Assembly: GCF_029846115.1 (NCBI RefSeq)
Contig: NZ_JARVZZ010000001.1
Location: forward strand, 806,001 to 870,000
From: Serratia marcescens
Lineage (GTDB): Bacteria; Pseudomonadota; Gammaproteobacteria; Enterobacterales; Enterobacteriaceae
Direction of reading: 5' to 3'
DNA: 64,000 nt
Part shown: one piece after another, positions 42,051 through 51,117 of the stretch
Layout: each line of letters opens with the position of its first letter
Position numbering within the stretch: position 1 is the stretch's first letter
Program-made: the position numbers and the translations under genes
Notes under the pieces: model-generated
Database searches by the model: none
Told to the model about the DNA's origin: nothing
What the model saw: only the letters and a program-made list of their open reading frames with translations

Positions 42051-43213
42051 AAAAACTGCATATTATCAACCTGGGTAAAATGGGCGGCGTCGAGCGTCTG
42101 TTCCTGCAGTACATCAACGATACCACCGACGGCAGCAACCAGGTCTTGTGCATCAGCGGTGACATCGGCGAAGAGATCCGCCGCCAGTTGCCTGCGCATC
42201 AGCCCGTCACCTTCGCCAACCGTCTGATCAATGCGTTGCCGTTGCGCTGCCCGCAGTTCCTGCGCAAATATTTGCTGAAGCGGAAAATCGAGCGGGCGAA
42301 CGCCGACGTGGTGATCGTCTGGGACCTGGTGCCGGGGCTGGCGGCCAAACCCAAGCGCGGCAAGCTGGTTTATTACGATCACGGCTGCTCCTGGCGTTAC
42401 CCCAAGAATAAAAAGACGCTGCGTTTCTTCGCCATGCTGGACGGCGTCATTTCCGCCTCACACGCGTCAAAGCGGGTGATGGAGCTGCGCTTTAATCTGC
42501 CTTGCCCAAATCACGTGGTGATCAACCGCATCAAGACGCCGGCGGGGATCGACACTGCGCCGAAAATGCTGTCGCAGCCGGTCAGGATCGGCACGGCCTC
42601 ACGCCTGGTCAGCCTGAAAGGCATCAGTGTTTCATTATTGATGATGCAGGAACTGCTGCGGCGCGGGCATGACGTCACGCTGGAAGTGGCCGGCAAAGGG
42701 CCGGATCGCGCGGCGTTCGAGGCGCTGGCGGCTCGGCTTCAGCTCGGCGACCGCATCACTTTCAGCGGTTATCAGGATGACGTCGCCGGCTTCTTCAATC
42801 GCACGCACATCTACATGAGCACGCCGATCACCGAGCCGTTCGGCTTGTCCTGTATGGAATCGCTCTATTTCGGCGTGCCGGTCATCTTCCCGCAGGTTGA
42901 CGGCCAGCCGGAAGCGGTCAGGGATGGGGTCTGTGGCATTGGCCTGACGCCGTCGGTCACCATCGAACAGCACCGACAGCTCACCAATATCGAGGTCGAC
43001 TTCCCGCATGAGGTCTACGATCCGTTGACCGACAGCCTGGTGACGCCCAAGCTGCTGTCGCATATCGACTGCGCGGATGCGGTGGAAACACTGTTGGAAC
43101 AGGGAACCTATCAAACCATGAGTCTGAATGCGCGGCGCTATCCTGCGAAACATTTCAACTATGCTCAGTTCAAAGTTGAATTCGACGACACGCTGCGATC
43201 CTTTATCGCTTAA
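42047..43213 (+). CDS. GT4-family LPS core glycosyltransferase
   Basis: 388 residues from ATG 42047, overlapping waaC. Glycine-rich N-terminal INLGKMGGVERLF and the E-x7-E motif EPFGLSCME (about residues 263-271) with GVPVIFP place it in GT4. Its nearest role is transfer of an outer-core sugar, but donor and acceptor cannot be read from the sequence. It sits where E. coli has waaL or waaU, and continues the hldD-waaFC operon. It lacks membrane spans and is probably peripheral. Confidence 0.8.
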   Translation: MKKLHIINLGKMGGVERLFLQYINDTTDGSNQVLCISGDIGEEIRRQLPAHQPVTFANRLINALPLRCPQFLRKYLLKRKIERANADVVIVWDLVPGLAAKPKRGKLVYYDHGCSWRYPKNKKTLRFFAMLDGVISASHASKRVMELRFNLPCPNHVVINRIKTPAGIDTAPKMLSQPVRIGTASRLVSLKGISVSLLMMQELLRRGHDVTLEVAGKGPDRAAFEALAARLQLGDRITFSGYQDDVAGFFNRTHIYMSTPITEPFGLSCMESLYFGVPVIFPQVDGQPEAVRDGVCGIGLTPSVTIEQHRQLTNIEVDFPHEVYDPLTDSLVTPKLLSHIDCADAVETLLEQGTYQTMSLNARRYPAKHFNYAQFKVEFDDTLRSFIA

Positions 43214-43241
43214 TTGAAACGTGAGCCGGAAAACACGCCCG

Positions 43242-44483
43242 ATGCTAAAACTCAGAACGCCGCACCCTGCCTTCAGCTATTTAATCTATCTGGGGTGCGC
43301 CATCGCTTTTTGTACCATTCCTTTCGGTTCCGCGACCGGACGCAATCTGTTTTACGTTTCCAGCTACATCGCCTTTATCGCCGTTTGCCTGTACCCACGC
43401 TACTACTTCAGCAACGTTAGAAATCTGCTGCTGCCCGCGCTGATGTTCAGCGTCGGCATGGGAACCATCCTCTGGATGCATCACTTCAAACAGCCGGGCG
43501 AGTATATCAATGTTTATCGTTCCTATATGTCAACCGGCAAACTGCAGCTCGCGACCGCTTTCATCTTGCTGATCGCGCTCAATGAGCGACTGTGCGTACA
43601 GCGGTTGCTCATCGTTGTGGCCCTCACCACTGGTCTGGCGATCAACGGTTATTCCCTCTATCAAGGGCTGCGTCTCGATATCCCGCGCGTAGAGCTCAAC
43701 TTCGATCGCGCCACGGTCGCCGCCTACCTGATGACCGCCATCGATCTGGTGATGATGCAAGCCATCCTGATGCTGCGCACCCGTTACCGCCTGGCGTTGT
43801 ACATCGCGGCGTTTCTGCTGTCCTTTTCTGCGCTGGTGCTCACCGGCACGCGTGCGGCCATGTTGGTCTACCCGGTGGCGGTCTGCCTGTCACTGCTGGC
43901 GACCAAACAACTGGTTTCCAGGAAACACAAGCTCGCGTTGGTAGCCTCGGTGCCGCTGCTGCTCATAGCCTGCGGCCTGGTGTTCAAGCCGCAGATAGAA
44001 GAACGCATTCAGGCCTTTGAGACCGACATGCGCCTGATGGATCAGCCACAGACTGAAAACTCGATCATTTCCCGGCTGTCGATGCAAACGCTGGCATGGC
44101 GCACCGGTTCACAAGCTCCATGGGGCCAATCCGCCGAACAGCGCGGAGAAGAGATCCGCACCATGGTCGCACAGCAGCCTCGCCTGTCTGGCGTCATGCC
44201 CTATATCAACGTGCATCTGCATAACGAACTGCTGGAAACCTATTCGCTCAAGGGCGTTTGGGGGGGGCTGCTATTGCTGGCGCTCTACATCTGCCTGTTC
44301 TTCTCTTCGTTCCGGCCGCAGCGCAACGCGCTGCTGCTGAGCGTCAGCGCCAGCCTGTTTGTCTACGGCTTGAGCGACGTCATCTTCTTCAGCACGGAAG
44401 GCACCGCCATGTTCTGTCTGGCGTTGATCGCCGGGGTGCTCTCCGTGGCGAGACAGCCTTCCGCACAGGAGCAGGCCGCGTGA
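43242..44483 (+). CDS. waaL: O-antigen ligase
   Basis: 413 residues from ATG 43242 (GGAAA upstream; GTG 43221 is an alternative). It has about eleven or twelve hydrophobic segments. The Wzy_C/WaaL features are LTGTRAAMLVYP (about residue 205) and the large periplasmic loop ending in NVHLHNELLETYSLKGVWGG, with the conserved His. WaaL joins undecaprenyl-linked O antigen to the finished core at the periplasmic face. These proteins diverge strongly, so the name rests on topology, motifs and locus. Confidence 0.85.
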   Translation: MLKLRTPHPAFSYLIYLGCAIAFCTIPFGSATGRNLFYVSSYIAFIAVCLYPRYYFSNVRNLLLPALMFSVGMGTILWMHHFKQPGEYINVYRSYMSTGKLQLATAFILLIALNERLCVQRLLIVVALTTGLAINGYSLYQGLRLDIPRVELNFDRATVAAYLMTAIDLVMMQAILMLRTRYRLALYIAAFLLSFSALVLTGTRAAMLVYPVAVCLSLLATKQLVSRKHKLALVASVPLLLIACGLVFKPQIEERIQAFETDMRLMDQPQTENSIISRLSMQTLAWRTGSQAPWGQSAEQRGEEIRTMVAQQPRLSGVMPYINVHLHNELLETYSLKGVWGGLLLLALYICLFFSSFRPQRNALLLSVSASLFVYGLSDVIFFSTEGTAMFCLALIAGVLSVARQPSAQEQAA

Positions 44484-45457
44484 AAATTCAACCACCGCTG
44501 CTCAGCGTTATCGTGCCGTTTTATAATAACGAAGCGTTCGTTATCGCTGCGCTGGATTCGTTATTTGCACAGATTCGCGACGATATCGAGGTGGTGATCA
44601 TCGATGATGGCTCCACCGACGCCTCCGGCGCGCTGGTCAGCCACTATCTGGCGCAGCGGCGGCACCCGCGCGTGATCTTTACTTCACAGGCCAACGGCGG
44701 CATTGCGCACGCCCGCAACGTCGGCTTACGATTGGCTACCGGACGCTATCTCACCTTCCTCGACGGCGACGATCTGCTGAGCGACGACTATCTGGCCATC
44801 CTGCACCCCCTGCTACTCGCCGGTGAATATGACCTGATCGATTTTAATTATCAGAAGTTCACCGAACAACCGCCGAAATCAGAGAACCGCGCGACGCAGC
44901 CCGTAGCCTACGACTTTTCACAATTGGGGCCGAGCTGCCTGCAACCGCTTTTCGCACGCTCGATGTGGCATCTCTGGAGCCGGGTATATAAACGCACGCT
45001 GCTGGAAGGGGAAACGTTCGAAGACGGCAGGCGCTATGAAGACGTGATTTTTACGCCTTTTCAGTATTTCAAAACCCGCCGCATCGCCCATCTAGACTGC
45101 GAGCTCTATTTCTATCGGGACAACAGCCAGGGCATCACTCGCAATATCAAACCTAAAGATATTGAAGACCTGCTGTTCGCCATGGAGAAGATGCTGCGTT
45201 TTGTGGCGCAGCATCCCGGGGATGAGCCGCTACGCCGGTTGGCCACCCTGATGCTGGCCAACTGCTTTTCCGAGGTCAAAAGCATGTCGAAGGCGGTATA
45301 CGGCTATTACCATTACGCACCGACAACGCTGCACATCCTGCGCCGCACCGCTGATATCTGCCGCAACAGCGACGTGCCGGGCAAAAAAGTCCGCCAGATG
45401 CGCTATGCGCGAGTGGATACCTTTCTTTCGAAGCTGCGCGGGCGCAAGCCGCGCTAA
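44480..45457 (+). CDS. GT2-family glycosyltransferase
   Basis: 325 residues from a GTG overlapping the waaL stop by four bases. N-terminal GT-A domain: SVIVPFYNNEAFVIAALDSL, IIDDGSTDASG (about residues 47-57), then NGGIAHARNVGL and FLDGDDLLS with the metal-binding DxD. The C-terminal half (from about 200) is basic and of unknown role. Part of the rightward row from hldD. It may add a terminal core sugar; the longer frame into waaL is not used. Confidence 0.82.
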   Translation: MKIQPPLLSVIVPFYNNEAFVIAALDSLFAQIRDDIEVVIIDDGSTDASGALVSHYLAQRRHPRVIFTSQANGGIAHARNVGLRLATGRYLTFLDGDDLLSDDYLAILHPLLLAGEYDLIDFNYQKFTEQPPKSENRATQPVAYDFSQLGPSCLQPLFARSMWHLWSRVYKRTLLEGETFEDGRRYEDVIFTPFQYFKTRRIAHLDCELYFYRDNSQGITRNIKPKDIEDLLFAMEKMLRFVAQHPGDEPLRRLATLMLANCFSEVKSMSKAVYGYYHYAPTTLHILRRTADICRNSDVPGKKVRQMRYARVDTFLSKLRGRKPR

Positions 45458-45493
45458 CCGCATCGGCCGGGCGGCCGATGCGTCGTCGCTCCT

Positions 45494-46588
45494 TCAGCGT
45501 GTCAAAGGCACGTGCGCGACCAGCTCATCATAAATCCGCTGCGGCTGGATGACCCCCATCGGGCTTTCTGCCTCCAGTGGCATCGTATAGCCGGTACGCG
45601 ACACCTGAATGATGCGGTGCAGTTCCGCATCCTGAATCGGGCCGGTGGAGCGTGAGTCGGCGGTCACGAACAGGCTGATGGTTTTCACCTTCAACGCCAC
45701 TGCCAGATGCAGCGGCCCGGTATCGCCGGTGACCAGAACATGGAAGCTGTCGAGCAACGTCAGCAAGCCTTGCAGCCCCGTTTTACCGATCTGGTTATCC
45801 ACGCAGGCCTGCGTTTGCGGGCCGATCAGGCTCATAAACTGTTTGGCCTTGCCGTCGTCGAACGGTGCGCCAATCAGCACGATGCGTACATTAGGGTGCT
45901 TCGCCACCAGCTCATCGGCCAGCCGCGCATAGTGCGAAACCGGCCAGCAACGCGACTCTGTTGACGCCCCCAGTTGAAAACCGATGGTGGGATGCTCGCT
46001 GCTTTTGACGCCGCGCTGATAATCCACGGGAATTTCCATCGTCGGATCGTCGCTACGGCAGCCTAAAATGGAAATCAGCTCCAGCTTGCGGCGTACGAAG
46101 TGGCCGTAATAATGGAAGATATAGTTGGTTAGCCAAGGCTCCAGCCCGCAAATGCCTGAGCTGTAGTTGTCCCTGATAATGTACTTCGCCCCGGCCAGTA
46201 CGGCACTGATGATGTCATAAGGCAGATGGGAGTGCAGGATCAGCGCCAAATCCGGCTGATGTTCGCGCAACGATTTCAGCAACGGGCGGATCGTCTTGAT
46301 CTTGCTGTCCCAATACACCACGCGATCGTAATAGCGGCCGTTTTCCACCAGCTCGCGGTTTTTCTTGTGCACCACCAGCGTGATGTGCGCGTTGGGATAG
46401 CGTTCCCGCATCGCCCTCAATGCCGGCGTGTTGAACATGAAGTCGCCCAACGCCGTGGTGGAATAGATAACGATATTGTCAAACTGCTGGGCGCCGTCGA
46501 ACGTCGCCTTGTCCTGAAAACGGCCGTACTTCGCCGTATAGCGACGCAAGAACCAGTCTGCAACCTTGATTTTCCATTTCTTCGACAT
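45494..46588 (-). CDS. GT9-family (heptosyltransferase-like) protein
   Basis: 364 residues. GT9 features are IVIYSTTALGDFMFNTPALRAMR (about residues 37-58), IGFQLGAS with RCWP (about 200-215) and VTGDTGPLHLAVALKVKTISLF (about 284-305). The N-terminus MSKKWKIKVADWFLRRY is basic and may be peripheral to the membrane. It is encoded opposite to its neighbours, eight bases after a sugar deacetylase. The transferred sugar is unknown; a heptose is the default for GT9. Confidence 0.8.
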   Translation of the reverse strand: MSKKWKIKVADWFLRRYTAKYGRFQDKATFDGAQQFDNIVIYSTTALGDFMFNTPALRAMRERYPNAHITLVVHKKNRELVENGRYYDRVVYWDSKIKTIRPLLKSLREHQPDLALILHSHLPYDIISAVLAGAKYIIRDNYSSGICGLEPWLTNYIFHYYGHFVRRKLELISILGCRSDDPTMEIPVDYQRGVKSSEHPTIGFQLGASTESRCWPVSHYARLADELVAKHPNVRIVLIGAPFDDGKAKQFMSLIGPQTQACVDNQIGKTGLQGLLTLLDSFHVLVTGDTGPLHLAVALKVKTISLFVTADSRSTGPIQDAELHRIIQVSRTGYTMPLEAESPMGVIQPQRIYDELVAHVPLTR

Positions 46589-46596
46589 GTGCGTGC

Positions 46597-47553
46597 TTAA
46601 TTCGCTTTAAGTTGATAATACTCGGCCAGCGTCATGCCCACCGTGCGCTGCTGCAGCCAGTCAAACAGCTGCTCCAGATCGCGGTACAGCACTTCGATAT
46701 CCTGCTCGGTTTTGAACGTCGGGCTGCCGCCCGGCATAAATTCGGAGGAGTGCAGCATAAATTCGACGTAGTCATGCCCCTGCGCCAGCGACGCCTCAGC
46801 CACACTTATCATCTTGGCCACGTTGCCGCCACTCGGCCGCAACCAATTGACGGACGGTGAACGCCGCTTGCCACGCAGCCGATCATAACCTTGCTTGAAC
46901 GCGTTCATCAGCGCCGAGTGCTTGTACTGAATGCTCATCGGCACTTCCAGCAGCGACGAAGCACCCGGTTTGGCAATGTTCTGTGGATCGATGAAATAGG
47001 CCTGCGACGGGAACCGGCTGTAATCGGTGCCGCCGTTGCCCTGCGGATTGCCCGGCGAAAACTGCCAGTTGACCCGCGGCGTCACCGAACAGTCCACCTG
47101 ATAGCCGTATTCCAGCAGCAGCGAGGCATAATATTCGTTGAACGCCCAGCGGCCGGCGCGATGGCTGAGCATTTTGGTCTGGAAGGCATCTTCCAGCAGC
47201 TTGGTCATGTGATCGACCTTGGCGCGGATCTGATCGGCGGGATACTCGATCAAATAAGGCTTGTAGCGCCAGTCGTCGTCGGTGAGCGGCGTTAGCGGTG
47301 GGCTGTTCCAGGCATGCAGGTGCATGCCCACTTCACCCGCGCCGCGGGCAATCACATCACGCGCGAACTCGACGTAAGCCGGGTCCACTGCCATTTCATA
47401 GTTGGTGAGATAAACCGGTTTGAAGGCGTATTTTTCGCACAATGCCTGAAAGCGCGGCAAGAAACGCGTGTTTTCGGTCGCGATGCGATCGTGGTTTTGC
47501 CACAGATTATCGCCTTCGGTATCAATGGTGATGAGAAACGCCGGTTTAGTCAT
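46597..47553 (-). CDS. Polysaccharide (LPS amino-sugar) deacetylase, WabN/WalW-like
   Basis: 318 residues from MTKPAFLITIDTEGD. A NodB-type deacetylase fold is suggested by ITIDTEGD (motif 1, about residue 10), EVGMHLHAWNSP (metal His pair, about 87-95) and LSHRAGRWAFNEYY (about 136-149). No signal peptide, so it should act in the cytosol on nascent core. In Klebsiella WabN removes acetyl from the GlcNAc added by WabH; a WabH-like gene lies close by, which makes that role likely. Co-directional with the GT9 gene eight bases downstream. Confidence 0.78.
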   Translation of the reverse strand: MTKPAFLITIDTEGDNLWQNHDRIATENTRFLPRFQALCEKYAFKPVYLTNYEMAVDPAYVEFARDVIARGAGEVGMHLHAWNSPPLTPLTDDDWRYKPYLIEYPADQIRAKVDHMTKLLEDAFQTKMLSHRAGRWAFNEYYASLLLEYGYQVDCSVTPRVNWQFSPGNPQGNGGTDYSRFPSQAYFIDPQNIAKPGASSLLEVPMSIQYKHSALMNAFKQGYDRLRGKRRSPSVNWLRPSGGNVAKMISVAEASLAQGHDYVEFMLHSSEFMPGGSPTFKTEQDIEVLYRDLEQLFDWLQQRTVGMTLAEYYQLKAN

Positions 47554-47763
47554 GAATATCGAGCCTGATATCAACAGAATGCACTATGTTACGCAGGCCG
47601 TTTCGCCAGGGCAAACGACTTTGCTGCCTGGTTTGGACAACGTTGAAACGCATTCGTCCCCGGCTCGGCGATTTTTTTGCGGCCCGGCAAGAAAACCTTG
47701 CAACAGTAGCCACATGCGATCGGGTCATTTAGAATCAAAGATTGGTTTCCCAGAAAGCGACTC

Positions 47764-48846
47764 ATGATGAACGACGCGCCAGCCCCAACTTCCGCCCCAT
47801 CCGTACAGCGTATTTTGATCATAAAACTGCGCCATCACGGCGATATGCTGCTGGTCACGCCGGTCATCAGCAGCCTGCGGCAAAACTACCCGCAGGCGCA
47901 GATCGATGTGCTGCTGTATCAGGAAACGCAGGAGATGCTGGCCAGCAATCCGGAACTGTCGACGCTGTTCGCCATCGACCGCCAATGGAAAAAACAGGGC
48001 ACCCGCGCGCACCTGGGGCACGAGCTGGCGCTGCTGCGCCGCCTGAAGGCGCAGCGCTACGATCTGGTGGTCAACCTGGCCGATCAGTGGCGCAGCGCCA
48101 TTATCACGCGCCTGACCGGCGCGCGCATCCGTCTGGGCTTCGATTTCCCCAAACGCCGCGGCTTCCTGTGGCGCCACTGCCACACGCAGCTGGTGCCGGT
48201 CGACAATCACGCCCACCTGCATACCGTCGAACAAAACCTCTCGCTGCTGGCGCCGCTGAACCTGCCCGTGCTCAGTGATCATGTGACCATGAGTTACGAT
48301 CCGCAGGATTGGCAGACCTGTGAGCAACAATTGCAGAAACAGGGCGTCGCCGGCAGTTATATTGTGGTGCAGCCCACCTCGCGCTGGTTCTTCAAATGCT
48401 GGAGCGAAGAGAAAATGGCCGCCACCCTCACCGCCTTACAGGCCGACGGCCACCAGTTGGTGATCACCTCCGGCCCCGACGCCAGAGAACAAGCCATGGT
48501 AGAACGCATTTTGGCGCTCTGCCCGCCGCAGGGCGTGATCTCGTTGGCCGGCCAGCTGACGCTGCGCCAACTGGCCGCCCTGATCGACCACGCCAAGCTG
48601 TTTATCGGCGTGGATTCGGTGCCGATGCACATGGCCGCCGCGCTGCAAACGCCGTGCGTGGCGCTGTTCGGCCCTTCCAAGCTGACGTTTTGGCGGCCGT
48701 GGCAGGCTACCGGCGCCGTGATCTGGGCCGGCGACTTCGGCGAACTGCCCGATCCGGACGCCATCGATACCGGCACCGACGAACGGTATCTCGACCTTAT
48801 TCCTACAGACGCGGTGATTGCAGCCGCGCGGAGCACGCTGGCATGA
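47764..48846 (+). CDS. waaQ: LPS core heptosyltransferase III
   Basis: 360 residues. GT9 family: RILIIKLRHHGDMLLVTPVISSLR (about residues 16-39) is the WaaQ signature, with VVQPTSRWFFKCW (about 203-215) and GVDSVPMHMAAALQTPCVALFG (about 282-303). It adds the branching heptose to HepII. ATG 47764 is followed by a second ATG. It begins a rightward operon with wabG (four-base overlap) and wabH. I saw no ops/JUMPstart element upstream. Confidence 0.93.
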   Translation: MMNDAPAPTSAPSVQRILIIKLRHHGDMLLVTPVISSLRQNYPQAQIDVLLYQETQEMLASNPELSTLFAIDRQWKKQGTRAHLGHELALLRRLKAQRYDLVVNLADQWRSAIITRLTGARIRLGFDFPKRRGFLWRHCHTQLVPVDNHAHLHTVEQNLSLLAPLNLPVLSDHVTMSYDPQDWQTCEQQLQKQGVAGSYIVVQPTSRWFFKCWSEEKMAATLTALQADGHQLVITSGPDAREQAMVERILALCPPQGVISLAGQLTLRQLAALIDHAKLFIGVDSVPMHMAAALQTPCVALFGPSKLTFWRPWQATGAVIWAGDFGELPDPDAIDTGTDERYLDLIPTDAVIAAARSTLA

Positions 48847-49970
48847 AAGCATTTCGTTTGGCGATCGTTCGCCAAAAGTACCGCCCAGACGGCGGAGCCG
48901 AACGTTTCGTTTCCCGCGCCCTGGAAGCGCTGGAGCAACAGGATCTCGATCTGAACGTCATCACTCGCGAATGGCAGGGTGACGCCAATCCCAACTGGCA
49001 CATCCACCTGTGCAATCCGTTAAAGCTCGGCCGTATCAGCCGTGAACGGGGCTTCGCCGTGGCGGCCAGGGCGCTGTGGCAGAAAGAGCGTTTCGATCTG
49101 GTGCAAAGCCACGAGCGCATTCCCGGCTGCGACATCTACCGCGCCGGCGACGGCGTGCACCGCCGCTGGCTGCTGCAGCGCGCGCGCCTGCTGCCGGAAT
49201 GGCGCCGCAAGTGGCTGTTCTCCAATCGTTATCATCGCTATGTGATGTGCGCCGAACGCGCCATGTACGCCGCACCGGAGCTGAAAGCCGTCATCTGCAA
49301 CGCCGAGATGATCAAGCAGGAAATCATCGCCGACTTTGGCGTACCCGCCGACAAAATCACGGTGATCTATAACGCCATCGACAATCAAAAATTCCCGCCC
49401 GCCGACGAGGCCCAGCGCCAACGTCTGCGCGAGCAGTATCAGATCCCGCAACAGGCGCACTGCCTGATCTTCGTCGGTTCCGGCTTTGAGCGCAAAGGGC
49501 TGGCCGCCGCCATCCGCGCCGTGGCGGCGACCGACAGCCACCTGTTGGTGGTCGGCAAAGACAAGGCCGAAAAACGCTACCGGGCGCTGACGCAGTCGCT
49601 GGGCTGCGGCGATCGGGTTCACTTTATGGGCGTGCAGAAACAGACCTTGCCGTTCTATCAGGCCGCGGACGCGCTGCTGCTGCCGACGCTGTACGATCCG
49701 TTCCCGAATGTGATTCTGGAAGCGATGTCGTGCGGCCTGCCGGTTATCACCAGCACCACCTGCGGCGGCGCCGAGTTTATCACCCCCGGCCAGAACGGCT
49801 TCGTGACCGACGCGCTCGACGTACCGGCCATCACGGAGGCCATTCGGGCGCTGCCGCGCCAGGCGCTGGGATCATCCATGGGCGAAGCGGCGAGATTGCG
49901 CATTATGACGGCTACGCCGGCGCATCTGTCCGAACAGCTGATTTCCCTCTATAACCGGTTACTGGATTAG
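48843..49970 (+). CDS. wabG: LPS core glycosyltransferase, WaaG/WabG type
   Basis: 375 residues from an ATG overlapping waaQ. A GT4 enzyme: N-terminal FRLAIVRQKYRPDGGAERFVSRALEAL with the KYRPDGGAERF signature, VQSHERIPGCDIYRAGDGVHRRW (about 84-106), and E-x7-E in PNVILEAMSCGLPVI. E. coli WaaG adds glucose to HepII, while Klebsiella WabG adds galacturonic acid. With waaE and a deacetylase in the locus I favour WabG, but sequence reading cannot settle the donor. Confidence 0.85.
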   Translation: MKAFRLAIVRQKYRPDGGAERFVSRALEALEQQDLDLNVITREWQGDANPNWHIHLCNPLKLGRISRERGFAVAARALWQKERFDLVQSHERIPGCDIYRAGDGVHRRWLLQRARLLPEWRRKWLFSNRYHRYVMCAERAMYAAPELKAVICNAEMIKQEIIADFGVPADKITVIYNAIDNQKFPPADEAQRQRLREQYQIPQQAHCLIFVGSGFERKGLAAAIRAVAATDSHLLVVGKDKAEKRYRALTQSLGCGDRVHFMGVQKQTLPFYQAADALLLPTLYDPFPNVILEAMSCGLPVITSTTCGGAEFITPGQNGFVTDALDVPAITEAIRALPRQALGSSMGEAARLRIMTATPAHLSEQLISLYNRLLD

Positions 49971-49972
49971 CT

Positions 49973-51073
49973 ATGCGTATTCTGATGATCATCGACGGCC
50001 TGCCGGGAGGCGGCGCGGAAAAAGTGGTGCTGACCCTGTGCCAGGGCATGCAGCAACAGGGGCATGACGTCAGTCTGATCTCGCTGCGCGACGTCTGCAA
50101 TTATCCTATCCCGTCAGGCATTGATTATCAGGTGGTGGCCGATCGCAGCCGCGCCCCCTGGCGCAAGCTGACCGAGCTGCCGCGCCGCGCCGCCGCGCTG
50201 GATCGGGCGATAGCCGAACACGAGCGCCAACGCGGCGCGTTCGATCTGGTGTTCTCCAACCTGCATAAAACCGATCGCATCGTCAGCCGCAGCAAGCGGT
50301 TGGCCGCGGATCGCCTGTGGTTCTGCATTCACGGCATTCTCTCCACCTCCTATCTCGGCCACCGCACGGGCCTGGACCGCTGGCTGAAGCAACGCAAAAT
50401 CGCCAACGTTTACCAGGGGAGAAATATCGTCGCCGTTTCACGGGCGGTTGGCGACGATCTGCAGCAGAACTTGCCGATTCGCCCACGCCGGCTGGCGGTC
50501 ATCAACAACCCGTTCGACATCGACGCCATCCAGCAACAGGCGGCGGCGCCTTGCGAACTGGCCGGCCAGGACTATCTGGTGCACGTCGGCCGCTTTCACG
50601 CCACCAAGCGGCATGACCGTCTGCTGAAAGCCTATGCGCTCTCGGGCATTCAGGCACCGCTGGCCTTGATAGGCACCGGGGACGACGCCAGAGTCGCCGA
50701 GGTCAAACGTCTGGCGACAGAGCTGGGCATCGCAGAGCGCGTGCGATTTCTCGGCTTCCAGGCCAATCCCTACCCGTTTATTCGTCATGCCTCGCTGCTG
50801 GTGCTCAGCTCCGACAGCGAAGGGTTTGGCAACGTGCTGGTAGAATCGCTGCTGTGCGGCACGCCGGTGGTCAGCACCCGTTGCCCGGGCGGCCCTGCGG
50901 AAATTCTGGAAAAAGCCGGCATGGCTAACGCGCTGACGGAATTAAATGAAGCGTCGCTGGCAGAAAAAATGACGGAAATTTACGCCAATCCGCCGCAGAT
51001 AAATCAACAGCAATTGCTGAGTTATGGGCTGGAGCCTATTTGCCGTCAATATATTGAGCTGAAAGAAAAATAA
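49973..51073 (+). CDS. wabH: LPS core glycosyltransferase, WabH-like
   Basis: 366 residues, two bases after wabG. GT4 features: MIIDGLPGGGAEKVVLTLCQGM (about residues 5-26), VGRFHATKRHDRLLKAY (about 206-222), and E-x7-E in SEGFGNVLVESLLCGTPVVST. In Klebsiella the gene after wabG is wabH, a GlcNAc transferase acting on the GalA added by WabG. Position and size fit that, and the nearby deacetylase supports an amino sugar in the core. A strong terminator follows. Confidence 0.78.
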   Translation: MRILMIIDGLPGGGAEKVVLTLCQGMQQQGHDVSLISLRDVCNYPIPSGIDYQVVADRSRAPWRKLTELPRRAAALDRAIAEHERQRGAFDLVFSNLHKTDRIVSRSKRLAADRLWFCIHGILSTSYLGHRTGLDRWLKQRKIANVYQGRNIVAVSRAVGDDLQQNLPIRPRRLAVINNPFDIDAIQQQAAAPCELAGQDYLVHVGRFHATKRHDRLLKAYALSGIQAPLALIGTGDDARVAEVKRLATELGIAERVRFLGFQANPYPFIRHASLLVLSSDSEGFGNVLVESLLCGTPVVSTRCPGGPAEILEKAGMANALTELNEASLAEKMTEIYANPPQINQQQLLSYGLEPICRQYIELKEK

Positions 51074-51083
51074 TAGAGAAATA

Positions 51084-51112
51084 AATAAGGCAGGGGATAC
51101 CTGCCTTATTTT
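51084..51112 (+). terminator. Bidirectional terminator, wabH / GT9
   Basis: AATAAGGCAGG / CCTGCCTTATT with a five-base loop is a perfect 11-bp stem between convergent genes, followed by TT and a pyrimidine-rich tail. Confidence 0.85.
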
Positions 51113-51117
51113 CCTCG

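Noticed and set aside
47554..47763. RfaH ops/JUMPstart element upstream of waaQ
   Set aside because: CAACAGTAGCCA at about 47700 only loosely resembles the ops core GGCGGTAG; too poor a match to call.
47468..47767. 99-codon frame upstream of waaQ
   Set aside because: It overlaps the deacetylase start and the promoter region, and its composition is not protein-like.
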